NCBI GenBank assembly: GCA_028554795.2
Contig: CM068830.1
Coordinates: forward strand, 110,559,214-110,623,213
Direction: 5' to 3'
Length of the DNA stretch: 64,000 nucleotides
DNA from: Sinohyriopsis cumingii
Lineage: Eukaryota; Mollusca; Bivalvia; Unionida; Unionidae
Shown here: positions 41,901-51,458 of the stretch, one piece after another
Layout: the number at the start of each line of letters is the position of its first letter
Position numbering within the stretch: position 1 is the stretch's first letter
Notes under the pieces: generated by a model
The model's input: only the letters and a program-made list of their open reading frames with translations
What the model was told of the DNA's origin: nothing
Database searches by the model: none
Made by a program: the position numbers and the translations under genes

Positions 41901-42599
41901 GTTGGCATAGGTTCGTCCCACCACGATAGCCCTGACTAAACACATCTGGTCTTGAGGGTTGCGAATTTGGACGAGGCTCTTTTTGGTGATGCGAAGGTCG
42001 TTCACCAATAACACCTTATTGCGTCCGGTCCCTTGAGGAGGAGAGACGTGGGTCATGTCGAGTGTGGCTTTTCCATCGGTAATGTCAAACTGGTCGTTGG
42101 ATTGTTGCAGGTGTTGAATCTTGTCCGTGACTTTGGAAGCGGTCAATTCTGCAGGGCTACTAAACTCGATCCAAACAGGGGATTTCAAACCGTCGTGTTG
42201 TATGGAAAGTCTCAAGCGATAGTCTTCTTTGGGTTAACATTGTCGCTTGAGTGTGGTGAGTAAAGAATCCCACACCCCGGTGATGAACCCTTCTGCTTTC
42301 TCTAAGGGTACTTCGGACTTGAAATCTTTAAACTTCACCGTGTATTTGTAAGCCGTCGTTCTAAATTTTCTAGAGGAGCGCTTTTCTGTCTCTCGAATGG
42401 AATAGTATTTTTCAGGTTTAACTAAGGGTGGTGAACTTTGTTTAGAGGGTTTGGATTCTGGTTCACTCATGTCCTCTTCAAAATCACTGGCATGAATTTG
42501 TGCCAAGACTTCAGCTATGGTACGAAGCGATAGATCACGTTCCTGCCTCTTACTTTCTTCTTCTTCTTCTTTTTTCTCAAATGAATTGGATCGTTTCAT
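39000..42599 (-). pseudogene. Protein-primed DNA polymerase B, multiply broken, Exo I region deleted
   Basis: Canonical Polinton PolB in pieces. From 42599: charged N-terminus, then TAA at 42236-42234; a frame change in the overlap 41700-41908; zinc-finger-like CEKCDYGYNNREQHKHC; Exo-type HNFSGYDGQFLLRYY; a slip near an A-run at ~41130; Exo III-like YCRSDVNIL; palm motif A YLDVCSLYPYVCK then TAG at 40241-40239; a frame change near 40060; motif B KVMLNCLWGKMAQ; motif C YFDTDSCIYID (39.4 kb); a last shift near 39190. The Exo I segment (FFDFD in element 3) is absent between CACQLLRLC and QEDIERY. Divergent from the CCHC gene. Confidence 0.92.
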
Positions 42600-42732
42600 C
42601 TTGAGTGAAAAACGTCAAATGACTAAAGTTTAAACACCATGGGCTTCTTTATAGTCATGGCAGACCAGCGTATATAAAGGGTGTGTGTCTTGTCCTTTCA
42701 CTATTCATTTCACTCTCTAACCGAGCACAACG
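42600..42732. promoter_or_regulatory. Divergent promoter between PolB and CCHC gene
   Basis: Two oppositely oriented TATA boxes: TATATAAA at 42671-42678 for the rightward CCHC gene (start 42733) and TATAAAG on the minus strand at about 42645-42651 for PolB (start 42599). Spacing to the starts is about 50-60 bases in both directions. Element 3 keeps a related sequence near 54588. Confidence 0.7.
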
Positions 42733-43173
42733 ATGGAAGAGACTACCCAAATCGAACGTTTCATCAAAGCTTTGCGATGGGTCATTAGAAAATTTTCTTC
42801 AGACCAGCCTTCGGACTACTCTCCTTCCTTGCGAGATAAAAGTGAAGATACTTGCTATATCTGCCAAAAGAAAGGGCATTGGTCTTCAGAGTGTCCAGAC
42901 CGTCAAAAAAGCAAACAAAAAATGGTTAGAAAAGACAAAAGTCGAGATACCTGCTATCATTGTCAAGAAAAAGGACATTGGTCTCCAGATTACCCAAAAA
43001 AGAAACAAGAGGAGTCAGAAGAAGAAGAGAGGGATTCTTTAGAGAAAGAAGAGGAAGAAGAAGAGCAGAAAGAAAGTAGACAGGTAAAGAAACAGGAGAA
43101 GAAAAGAAGAAGGGAAGAAAGTGAGGAGGAAGAAGAGGAAAAGACTGTGACTGTGAAGAAATTTAGAAAATAG
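42733..43173 (+). CDS. CCHC zinc-knuckle protein with acidic tail
   Basis: A 146-aa protein. Two zinc knuckles: DTCYICQKKGHWSSECP (residues ~41-57), complete, and DTCYHCQEKGHWSPDYP (~73-89), where the last Cys is Tyr. The C-terminal 55 residues are a Glu/Lys/Arg-rich coiled coil. Such knuckles bind single-stranded RNA or DNA, as in retroviral nucleocapsids and cellular CNBP. A ~54-bp internal duplication explains the second knuckle. TATA box 55 bases upstream; an AATAAA at 43267-43272 suggests ordinary polyadenylation, unlike the convergent neighbour. A relic copy exists in element 3 (54060-54577). Confidence 0.78.
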   Translation: MEETTQIERFIKALRWVIRKFSSDQPSDYSPSLRDKSEDTCYICQKKGHWSSECPDRQKSKQKMVRKDKSRDTCYHCQEKGHWSPDYPKKKQEESEEEERDSLEKEEEEEEQKESRQVKKQEKKRRREESEEEEEEKTVTVKKFRK

Positions 43174-43408
43174 AGAGAGTGAAAAAAATGAGACAGAAGA
43201 AGTATATGAACTTTTTTAGAGTGATTTGTTGTGAATTGTAAATTGGATTGTAAATATTAATCAAAGAATAAATTAATTATAAAACGTAAGTGTCTTTGGG
43301 TTTTTGATTTTAAAATAAGAACCTACACTCACGCACTCATACACAGACACGTACTATAGGGGTAAAATGGGTTGGTTTTTTTTGAGTTATTGGCAATTGA
43401 AATTGTAT
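43174..43408. other. 3' region between convergent genes
   Basis: Holds the CCHC gene's AATAAA (43267-43272) and AT-rich DNA, and leads into the histone-type signal of the opposing gene. No ORF. Confidence 0.55.
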
Positions 43409-43445
43409 CTCTTTTCGAGAGAAGTGGGTGGCCCTGAAAAGGGCC
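43409..43445 (-). terminator. Histone-type mRNA 3' signal, site E
   Basis: On the minus strand, perfect stem-loop GGCCCTTTTCAGGGCC (43445-43430), ACCCA, then AAAAGAG (43415-43409) exactly 14 nt after the stem. It lies 20 bases behind the stop at 43466. Confidence 0.88.
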
Positions 43446-43465
43446 TTTTTGGTGAAGGGGTGAGT

Positions 43466-44020
43466 TTAAGCAATCAACTTTAGCTGCCTTAAGCTTTTGC
43501 CACGGCCAAGGCCTACTTCGGATGATGATGATTTGGATGAAATCACTAAGGGTGGTACGGTAGACTTAGTCACAGGGCTGGAGTGTTTAGCTCGGGAAGG
43601 TCGTATTCTCTTCGGTCGTGATAAAGAAGTCAGATACATTTCTTTCAGACTTCTTAACTCCGCTAAAATGTCCAACAGTACCGTGACGGTTTGACTTTCA
43701 CCCTCTTGTTTCTTTGCTACTTCTTCTTCTTGCTGTTGTTTTTTTACCTCTTCTTCTTGCTGCTGTTGCTGTAGAAGAAAAGCCTGTTCTGCTTCCTTTT
43801 GCTGCTGCATAAATTTCTCCAATTCTTCTTTCTGTCTCTGTCGAAAATTCTCCATGTGTGGTAATGAAGGAGAAGGTGACAAAGGTTCTGGAACAAATTC
43901 TTGCGAAGTAAGAAAATCCACATAATCCCAATTCACCTCTTCTGAAAGTTAGTCAGGGTTCCCTTGTGAAGTTTTCACGGCTGGTGCACCCCAATGGATC
44001 GTTTTCTGAGTTTCCGTCAT
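43466..44020 (-). pseudogene. Gln/Glu coiled-coil protein, in-frame TAA
   Basis: The natural start is probably the ATG at 44020 (MTETQKTIHWGAPA), in the same frame as the longer ORF but stopped by a TAA at 43951-43949. The body has a Pro-rich N-terminal part (EFVPEPLSPSPSLPHMENF), a long Gln/Glu coiled coil, a leucine-rich VTVLLDILAELRSLKEM helix, and a Ser/Lys-rich basic tail. The leucine helix and tail are the parts best kept in the element 3 copy (53300-53790), so they are likely functional. It ends in histone-type signal E. Function unknown. Confidence 0.65.
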
Positions 44021-44254
44021 GTTGAAAAACTGTCGCATGAATTGACTGCACACAGGCGATAGTAAATCTATATATAGTAAATCTATATAGACTACGTGAC
44101 GTCACAGACTGCTCTCTTCGGATTGGATGTGGGCTGACTGAATTTTGTAACGCGTGTTTGGATTGGTCAACGAACTAAATCCGTTTCAATCCTTGCTGTC
44201 CCTATAAATAAGCGCAGTTCACTGTATTGATTCACCTGTTCTCGGCGCCTCAAG
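44021..44254. promoter_or_regulatory. Bidirectional histone-like promoter
   Basis: Between divergent genes at 44020 and 44255. Rightward: TATAAA at 44203-44208, about 47 bases before the ATG, with ATTGG (inverted CCAAT) boxes near 44120-44126 and 44160-44165. A palindromic CRE, TGACGTCA, lies at 44097-44104. Leftward: a TATATATAG region near 44070-44076. CCAAT plus TATA spacing resembles core histone gene promoters. Confidence 0.65.
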
Positions 44255-44485
44255 ATGTGGACCGACGTTCAATCTTCAACCCTTGTGTCAACAATGATAT
44301 TCAGGACGGACATACCCATGTATGTCCGATCCAAGTGGATCGTTGTCCATAGGACCACCACCAGCCTATGGATACGTAGGATTTACGTGGAGAGGCAAGG
44401 ATGCCTTAAAAGAGTGATAGTTTACGGTCCTACACTGAGACGAGGTTTAAGGCGAAGAAAATGTCGCAGATGCCCTTTATGTTAA
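44255..44485 (+). CDS. Small Arg-rich protein with histone-type gene structure
   Basis: A 76-aa ORF (MWTDVQSSTLVSTMIF) ending in a strongly basic RRGLRRRKCRRCPLC tail, with a predicted beta-rich middle. It is the rightmost gene of element 2 and reads outward to the TIR. A TATA box with ATTGG boxes lies upstream and the histone-type stem-loop starts 22 bases behind its stop, so the whole unit has the form of a histone gene. The protein is not a recognisable core or linker histone; a protamine- or core-protein-like DNA-binding role is possible. Intact. Confidence 0.6.
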   Translation: MWTDVQSSTLVSTMIFRTDIPMYVRSKWIVVHRTTTSLWIRRIYVERQGCLKRVIVYGPTLRRGLRRRKCRRCPLC

Positions 44486-44501
44486 GGGCATATTAACATA
44501 A

Positions 44502-44928
44502 ACCAAAGGCCCTTTTCAGGGCCACTCCAATTTCTCGAAAAGAGATCTACTTTCAATTGCCAACCCTATTTTTTATTTTTATTTTTATTTATTTTTTTTA
44601 TTTATTTATTTTTTAAAAAAATAGAGACCCCTCCCTGTTTCAATTTTCGTATGTTCCCTTTCCATAGACCCATCAGGTCGGGACCGTGTTGAAATAGGGT
44701 CCCGACCCTGTTCCATTTTCCCTTGTCGCTCAACAGACCCAAGATTTATTCCCATGTTAAATTTCCCTTGTCGCTATACAGGCCCACAATTTTTCTCCAT
44801 GTTAATTCCCCTTGTCGCTAAACAAGCCCACGATTTTCTCCATGTTAAATTTCCATTGTCGCTAAACAAGCCCAAGGGGTCTTGTAATGCTAATTCCCAT
44901 TGTCGCTACGGTGCCCCACCTTCCTACT
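44502..44928 (-). repeat. Element 2 terminal inverted repeat, right
   Basis: Mirror of the left TIR with the same ~45-bp tandem units (about 44700-44880) and the same inner-edge histone-type signal, here on the plus strand at 44508-44544. An extra GGTCCCGACC-rich spacer near 44680-44710 distinguishes it slightly. Confidence 0.95.
44508..44544 (+). terminator. Histone-type mRNA 3' signal, site A (right TIR)
   Basis: CCAAA, perfect stem-loop GGCCCTTTTCAGGGCC (44508-44523), ACTCC, then AAAAGAG (44538-44544) exactly 14 nt after the stem. This is the clearest of the six sites. Confidence 0.9.
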
Positions 44929-44934
44929 GACCAT
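44929..44934. other. Target-site duplication, right (GACCAT)
   Basis: Exact copy of 25724-25729. Confidence 0.93.
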
Positions 44935-45412
44935 CCATCCAGTAGGAGTAACGACTAAAAAACTTTGAAGATGACTGCATCGAGTTGAATGCCCCAAAAA
45001 AGCAAAATCATTTTCATTTAGCACCCATTAGACCTCAATACAAAGGTATGTGCCATGTTTCTTTACCATCAGTTGTGGGATGAGTGAGAAATAAAAACCC
45101 AGGTGCAAAGCGGGCAACATATCGACAACGACATATCTCAGCCTAACCTCTGTTAACCTGAATGCCTACAGAGCTAATACAAATGCGAAGTAAATTGAGA
45201 GCATATTACAGTCAAACGCGGTTAGAAGAATCCATTTATTAGTAGAATTTACATAAATGATATGACTTTAATCGGATAGGAAAGCAGACATAAACACCTT
45301 TATATCGCATCCCCGAAATAAATCTATGTTACTGTTTGACACATGCATCGAGGAAGTTTTTTTATTGACAAATTAAGATGTACAGAAATTGCTATATATG
45401 GCATCAATCCGG

Positions 45413-45727
45413 TCATAGTTGTGTTAAAAGCCAGTTGCGTGGGCGTAAATATAAGTCTATTGCCTCGGTGATAGGTTTTGGTAGATTCCAGATGTTTTCC
45501 TCCATATGGAGTCGACAAAGTTCGAATAATTCTTCCTCACAAGGATAGATCGTTTCCTCAGCACATTCCATGCGGGACACTTCTATCTCCTCTTCGCACA
45601 AATGATCTTTAACATTCTCCATATCCGGCAATAAGTGTAGAATCAGTGGCCTACCAGAGGGAGAGTTGTTCCGGTTTGCTCTTATTCTGTGTGTATTCCA
45701 AACCATCATATCATCGTCTAATGCATC
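45413..45727 (-). CDS. Last exon of an integrase-core-domain (rva_4-type) gene
   Basis: Open minus-strand frame behind a good acceptor (TTTTATTTCAG ending at 45728). It reads DMMVWNTHRIRANRNNSPSG and ELFELCRLHMEENIWNLP, then ends with a stop at 45413; AATAAA follows on the minus strand at 45366-45361. WNTHRIR...PSGRP matches the C-terminal region of transposon-derived integrase-core-domain proteins found in fish and invertebrates. The core exon lies to the right at about 48240-49010. Likely a host-domesticated or unannotated transposon gene. Confidence 0.6.
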   Translation of the reverse strand, partial: DALDDDMMVWNTHRIRANRNNSPSGRPLILHLLPDMENVKDHLCEEEIEVSRMECAEETIYPCEEELFELCRLHMEENIWNLPKPITEAIDLYLRPRNWLLTQL

Positions 45728-47154
45728 CTGAAATAAAAACAGGTACCGTATTTGTTATGGCATGGTGATATTGGTACACAGAAGAACATATCATTCCTTC
45801 AGGTAGACATTAATTATAAAAGTTGGAAAAGTGTTCTAAACTGAGCAAAGAAAAGCTGTTAAAAATTTTAAATGAAGAAATTAAAATCAGAACGAGTAAA
45901 TAGGTTAAAATTCCATAAGAAAAATAAAACAACAGTGTGGAGTATGAATTGTTTCATTGCGTTTGAATGTACACCAATTTGATATGAAGGTTTCCAAAAT
46001 ACATCCTCTAGAATGGAACTATTCAATAATAACCATATATATCATGTTGTAAAACTGTATTTGTGCAATTATGACTATTTAATTTGTATTCATTTTTATG
46101 TTGGTTTTTTCTCGTTCGTTGATCCTATTTCTGTACTGTGTTTTATGTGTTGAGATTACATGAAATTTGTTTTCAGATCTGGTGAAATGTATTCAATACT
46201 TAAAGTCAACTTAAACTAAACAATTATATTTTGCTAAATCAGGTGATGCTAAGGACAATCATTATTACATTATAACCACAGAAATATGCATTGTGTGTGT
46301 TCTTGATATGTTGGGAAAAAATTTGAAATTAGTAACTTTGGCTTTTCCCCTGAAGAAATTAGTTATGAAAGACATGTATTAAATATGATGGTGGGGTAGA
46401 TTATATCTGTGTGAGGTTCTATGTGACCCACTGTTATGCGTTGGGGTGGGGTGCTCCCAATATTTATTTGAATTACTATGGAATTCCCACCTTGGCTCGT
46501 TTCTGTAGGAAGTGAAATTAGTGATAGAGAGAGGTAAAGCTCCGAGCCCCGAGTCAGCAATACCGACAATTAAAATATTAAGAAAACAAAGGTGAAATTC
46601 AAAAGAATAACAATTTAATACAAATTAAACGATATTAATTTCTCAACCAATCTTCTCCCTCTCGACCATGTAACAACCTATTTCATCATGTGATTATAGT
46701 GTTATATGGCTTTCCCCTGTACTTGGTTTCTACTCATCTGTGTTTACTCCGCCAATTCCCTTCCTCCTTCCGGCATTCTCCGTACTCCGAATCTTCCTAT
46801 CCTCTTCCCCTTTTGTCTCCTTTTCTCCTCCTCCTTCTCTCTCTCTCTTTCTCCAGCAACTAGGCTTGTTCTTGGCCTACTGCCTTGTTCCATCCTGTCT
46901 CTCTGAGAATCGGGACTTGACTACCCGGTAGTTCTGTCCCCAAAAGCTTCCTACGAAACACACAAGGACGTTAGCATTTGTGTTAGCCATCTCGCGTCAC
47001 ACTACATCAAAAATCAATCAATCATCAGATAAAGGCTATCTACATCTATCACGCATTCGTGCACATCGAGAAACCTACACGTTCTTATAGAAACAACGTT
47101 TCAATAAGAGCGGTATCCTACTTATCATACGGAAATCACTAAATTGCGTCACAT

Positions 47155-47155
<1 letters not shown>

Positions 47156-47243
<88 letters not shown>
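47156..47243. repeat. (AT)n microsatellite
   Basis: About 88 bp of uninterrupted AT repeats. Confidence 0.97.
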
Positions 47244-47246
<3 letters not shown>

Positions 47247-48145
47247 TTAATATCATTATTGTCAACAATATCACAATAATCCGACGCATTTCTATACATT
47301 CCACTCCCACAAGTGTACACAAATATTCAAATATCCATATTATTTAAATTTACACAATGCAACCATTTCCAAGTTACAATTTAATTCAACAATTGCAAAA
47401 TCTAGAATATCACTTAAATACACTAGTTTACCACGAAGTAACTAAATAGCGAATTACAATATTAAGTCTGTCGAGCGAGCTATCTACATAATCATAGCTC
47501 ATTTCTCAAGCACGCATGTAAATTAAAAATAATAGAAAGGTAATTCTATGTACTAACGATTCTAGTAAGTAAATATACATACTGCACATAATTACAATTA
47601 CAATGCCGTAACAATCTGCAACAATTGAGCAAATAACTCACTGACCTTTACGAAGCATTCTGTCCTTGAATGTACCAAGCTTTTTCCTACCAAATCACAA
47701 GTGGCTCCCAGAGTTATTGCTACATCTTGTCAGCATGATGCTTCACAATGCCTAATTTGTTCCAAGCCCAAATGACTTAAATTCTGGTTCGAATTGCTGG
47801 CCTCACCCTTCCTCAATTCCGAATGGATATCAGTTATACCCCAGTTGGTTCAGATTAACAGACGAGCCTCAGGCCATCTGTCAAAACGGGGAGATTTACA
47901 ACAGCATCAAGGGTCTTTTGTTCTAGCACAAAGCTTTTAACGTCTACCTGTTAGTTTTGACACCTAATGAAGAGAACTCTTGTACAAAAACAACAGTGCA
48001 GGGTCGACATACTCATGGCGCTAACCCATTCCTTTGTTCCTATCTTACGTAATCGCGGGCAGGCAAACGTGACAACCAGTAGGTCATTTAAATATTCGTC
48101 ACGAAGTTCTATATTTTAGAAAAATGGAGTCACACATCTACCTTC

Positions 48146-48190
48146 ACACACACACATACACATACGCACACACACACACACACACATACT
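48146..48190. repeat. (CA)n-type microsatellite
   Basis: ACACACACATACAC-type repeat with TA interruptions. Confidence 0.9.
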
Positions 48191-48239
48191 TGCATACATA
48201 CATACGTGCATACTGTACATGCAATAACCTTATAAGGCA

Positions 48240-49010
48240 AAATTGTACGAGGTTGATGTCTAGTGCATACCATGAGAAAAACCCACTATCTCGAAGTACC
48301 TTTAGTTCTTCCATCCAAATCTGACAGCACTCTTTTCTAAGCATTCCCCACCATGACCCAATCCTGGTGTTCAGAGTGCTTTTGCCGTATATGAAAGTTA
48401 TATCACTGTCAATATCCAGACCATCAGATTGTCAAAGGAACCTTTGCATGGCTACAACTCTGATGCGTTCTGTACCCATATAGCCACGCATAAACATTGG
48501 ATATCCTCCATCTTTTTCAGCAGCATCAAGAAAATAGTTTGCAATGACTTTTAGGTCACTGTTATATTTTCCAGATTAATTTCCTGGAATATCCATCAGT
48601 GCAGCAATTTATGCACAATCCACAAGGTTTAAGTTTGTCATATGAGTCAATGTGCCAGCATTAGTTTGGGCCTTTGGAGAAGTATTGTCGGCGTTGTAAG
48701 CATTGACTTTGTCTTAACTCAACTCCTTGTGGATCCAGTATCTTAAGCACGAGTCTAATTTCTTCCTTCTCCACTTTCAAACCATTTTAAAAGGCACTTT
48801 TGAGACATCCATCTGTATCCATGCATCTGTCTAGATGTTGTTAACTGATAGTCAATAAATGAAAGCACAATGACTAAATCAGAATAGCCTTTCCTCCTTG
48901 TCAATTGAAGTTCACGCAATTTCTGTTTTAGATGAGGCACAGAGATCTTGATATTGTGCTTTATTGATAAAATCATCGTTATTTTGTCATATGTGAAGCC
49001 CATATACTTT
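48240..49010 (-). pseudogene. Integrase-core-domain gene, decayed main exon
   Basis: Minus-strand fragments in changing frames: GFTYDKITMILSIKHNIKIS (helix-turn-helix-like), TRRKGYSDLVIVLSFIDYQL, HGYRWMSQKCLLKW, then in another frame LVLKILDPQGVELRQ, GGYPMFMRGYMGTERIRV and WWGMLRKECCQIWMEEL. The order matches rva_4 integrase-core proteins. The catalytic-acid positions are replaced and several stops occur, so the core is inactive. It probably belongs with the exon at 45413-45727. Confidence 0.68.
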
Positions 49011-50299
49011 AGAAGTACGGCTCAATTAAATGCCTTGTGTATTATATGAAACATGAAAAATTTAATTTAAAATTAGTAACTTTTTAACCCCATTTCCTAC
49101 ATACAAATATGTAGCTTTCTGCAGTTGTTGAACTTTGGTTCTTACTCAGATACGAGTAATCGTCTGTTCATGTTTTCTGCTTCCTCCAAATGTCACATTC
49201 AAGAAATTAACTTCCACGAAAACTATATGAATCAGAAACTTTACCGATGATAATGTAAAGTGATCGAAAAAAAAGATTTTGTTCATGAAGGTCAGGCTCT
49301 CAAAGGAGGTGAGTGTATCACATTTGCTGTTTATAGGTATTTTATTCTTGTATACCGAAGATGAGGTATACACTAACCTTGCCAAAGTGTTAGCTTTTAC
49401 ATTTCTAATGTTATTTTTGGGTGAAGTTCCAGTTTCTAATCCGATAATAAAAGTACATCTGTCTCCAGTCATTGAACTCGGGTTCTTACAGAGATACGAT
49501 ACCACTATACTAACTGAGCCATTCAGCTTATTTTATGTGTCCTACTGTAATCTAGAGGAAAATAATTGACATTTATTCTATGTTGTTTTCCTCTGGAAAT
49601 TTGCTAAACAGGTAACAATTTGATTTGCACTGAATCGAAAGCGGTAATAAAGTCTAAACGAAAAAAACCCCACTGTTTTAGTTCAGCCCATGGTTTGTAC
49701 ATAGGAAGATCAAACAAACAAGTGTTGGTCAACCGGTTTTGAAAAGGTTTATCGCAGTAGAAAATCCAGTGATTTAAGTCAGATGTAGCTATTTCCATAA
49801 AATGCCACGTAACCTAAACCGATTTTTGGACAGCGTGCCTAACATAAGTAAAATAGTCTTGATGTACCTGAAGGTCTAATTATTTAACTGGATTTCATAA
49901 ACAAACGTAGGTGGAAAAATGAAGGTAAATGTATGTAACTTAAATAGCTTAAATAGCAGAGTGATACCTTTAGAAACATTCGTGAAACAGTTTATCAAAG
50001 TCAACCTTTAAATAACATCATATCAACTTTGTTGGACATGGTGAAGTACTGTTTTTTTTTTCTTTCTAAAGATAAATCCTTACTCTATTGCTGTGGAATA
50101 CTCAGTTTTGAAAAGACCACTCTCCCCATAAAACAGACACATTTATCACTTTCCGAGTACTGTAAGCTTCTTGAAAAATTTGATTCAAACTCTGCAAACA
50201 TATTTTGACCTTTTGATCTTTATGCGTTCTCTATGAATTGCTTGAGGTCAAATAAAAAACTAAGATCTAAGTGTTTAAGATACACACCTCATCTCATTT

Positions 50300-50622
50300 G
50301 TGTGTGTTTGTGTGTTTTGGATTCATGACATAGCTTTAACAATTTTGCAATCATGTCGCTACGATGTCTGCTGTGTGACAGTTAATAGTGATGTCTAACA
50401 CTGTGGCACCATGCCTGCAGACATGTAGCATGATATCCCACCCAGTCACATTATCCTTACACCCGGCCGACCAGACCTAACATACCTCTTTACGCTGTGC
50501 GCCTAGCGAGGCAGCTGTTAGTACCATTTTTATAGGTCTTTGATATGGCTTGGCCGGGGTTCGAACCCGCGACCTTCTGCATACGAAGCGGACGCTCTAA
50601 CCACTAGGTCACGGGATCGGTC
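50300..50622 (-). repeat. tRNA-derived SINE
   Basis: On the minus strand the head reads GTGACCTAGTGGTTAGAGCG (A box, about 50606-50595) and GGGTTCGAACCC (B box, about 50568-50557), with tRNA-like spacing. The ~250-bp tail is non-tRNA. It splits the dispersed repeat copy B: that repeat's sequence resumes left of about 50299, with CAAATxAG at both edges as a likely target duplication. Confidence 0.85.
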
Positions 50623-50624
50623 TT

Positions 50625-50975
50625 CTAATTTGAAAACAAAGCCATCGCAGTTTAGACTTTTCTGTATTAACTAAGACAAGTAATCTTTAGATCTCTTAAC
50701 GCGAATAAGGGTCCCCTATGATCGAACCTGAATCCGAAATCCACATATTATTAACAAGCCCTAGGGAACCTAACTACAAACTCTAAATTGGGGCTTCAAG
50801 AGACTATAAAGAACGATGGACGTGCAGACGGACCAGTCGACAAAGACTCGGCTGACGTGACAAAACAAATATACCTGATGTTTCATACAAGCAGGTAGTA
50901 TGAAAGCATTATCTTAAACTTAATAATCATGAACACTTAAATACTTTATAAGTATACTGTGGGGCTTTACTACAG
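50625..50975 (-). repeat. Dispersed repeat, copy B
   Basis: Inverted relative of 18529-18880, interrupted at its left by the SINE at 50300-50622. The two copies lie 32 kb apart on opposite strands, flanking element 2. Confidence 0.8.
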
Positions 50976-51228
50976 GTTCATTGACAGTGAGAACGTTTGG
51001 CTTACTTGATACAGCAAAAAAAAAAAATTCTTATCTCTTGTCGTCACTTCACGAGCAGTATTTTATTGAAATTGTAATAAACGCCCTTATAACAAAACTG
51101 TACAGTTGCAACTTACCTCAGATGCTTGAATATTTCGCCTCCAACCTACAGCAGTCTATCCACAATAAACGCATCCAGTCAAAACGAGGCACCCAGATGA
51201 CCAATTCGTCAATTTAAATTTCCATATA

Positions 51229-51458
51229 ATAAACCGAGATCTCGGATTACTAAATCGAGATCTCGGATTAGTAAACCGAGATCTCGGATTAGTAAGTCGA
51301 GATTTCTGATTACTAAAGCGAGATCTCGGATTAATAAAGCGAGATCTCGGATTAGTAAACATATCTCGGATTACTAAAGCGAGATCTCGGATTAGTAAAC
51401 CGAAATCTCTGATTACTAAATCGAGTTCTCGGATTAGTAAACCGAGATCTCAGATTAC
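51229..51458. repeat. ~22-bp satellite with CGAGATCTCG palindrome
   Basis: About ten units of AAACCGAGATCTCGGATTAG, each containing the 10-bp palindrome CGAGATCTCG (some with one change). Confidence 0.92.

Larger units (their letters stand above)
25730..44928. mobile_element. Element 2: endogenous canonical animal Polinton, decayed
   Basis: A 19.2-kb unit starting AGTAGTAAGG and ending CCTTCCTACT, with TIRs of ~430 bp and a perfect 6-bp TSD. The conserved core reads leftward: PolB (42599-39000), ATPase, basic proteins, integrase, minor capsid protein, pX-like protein, MCP, CYGCQ protein and protease. Accessory genes lie at both ends. Most core genes carry one or a few stops or frameshifts, yet domains read clearly, so inactivation is recent. 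It has a distinctive set of histone-like mRNA 3' signals. It is only distantly related to element 1. Confidence 0.96.

Noticed and set aside
43466..44020. Possible Gag-like or RNA-binding protein
   Set aside because: The Gln/Glu coiled coil and basic tail are not specific enough; left as unknown function.
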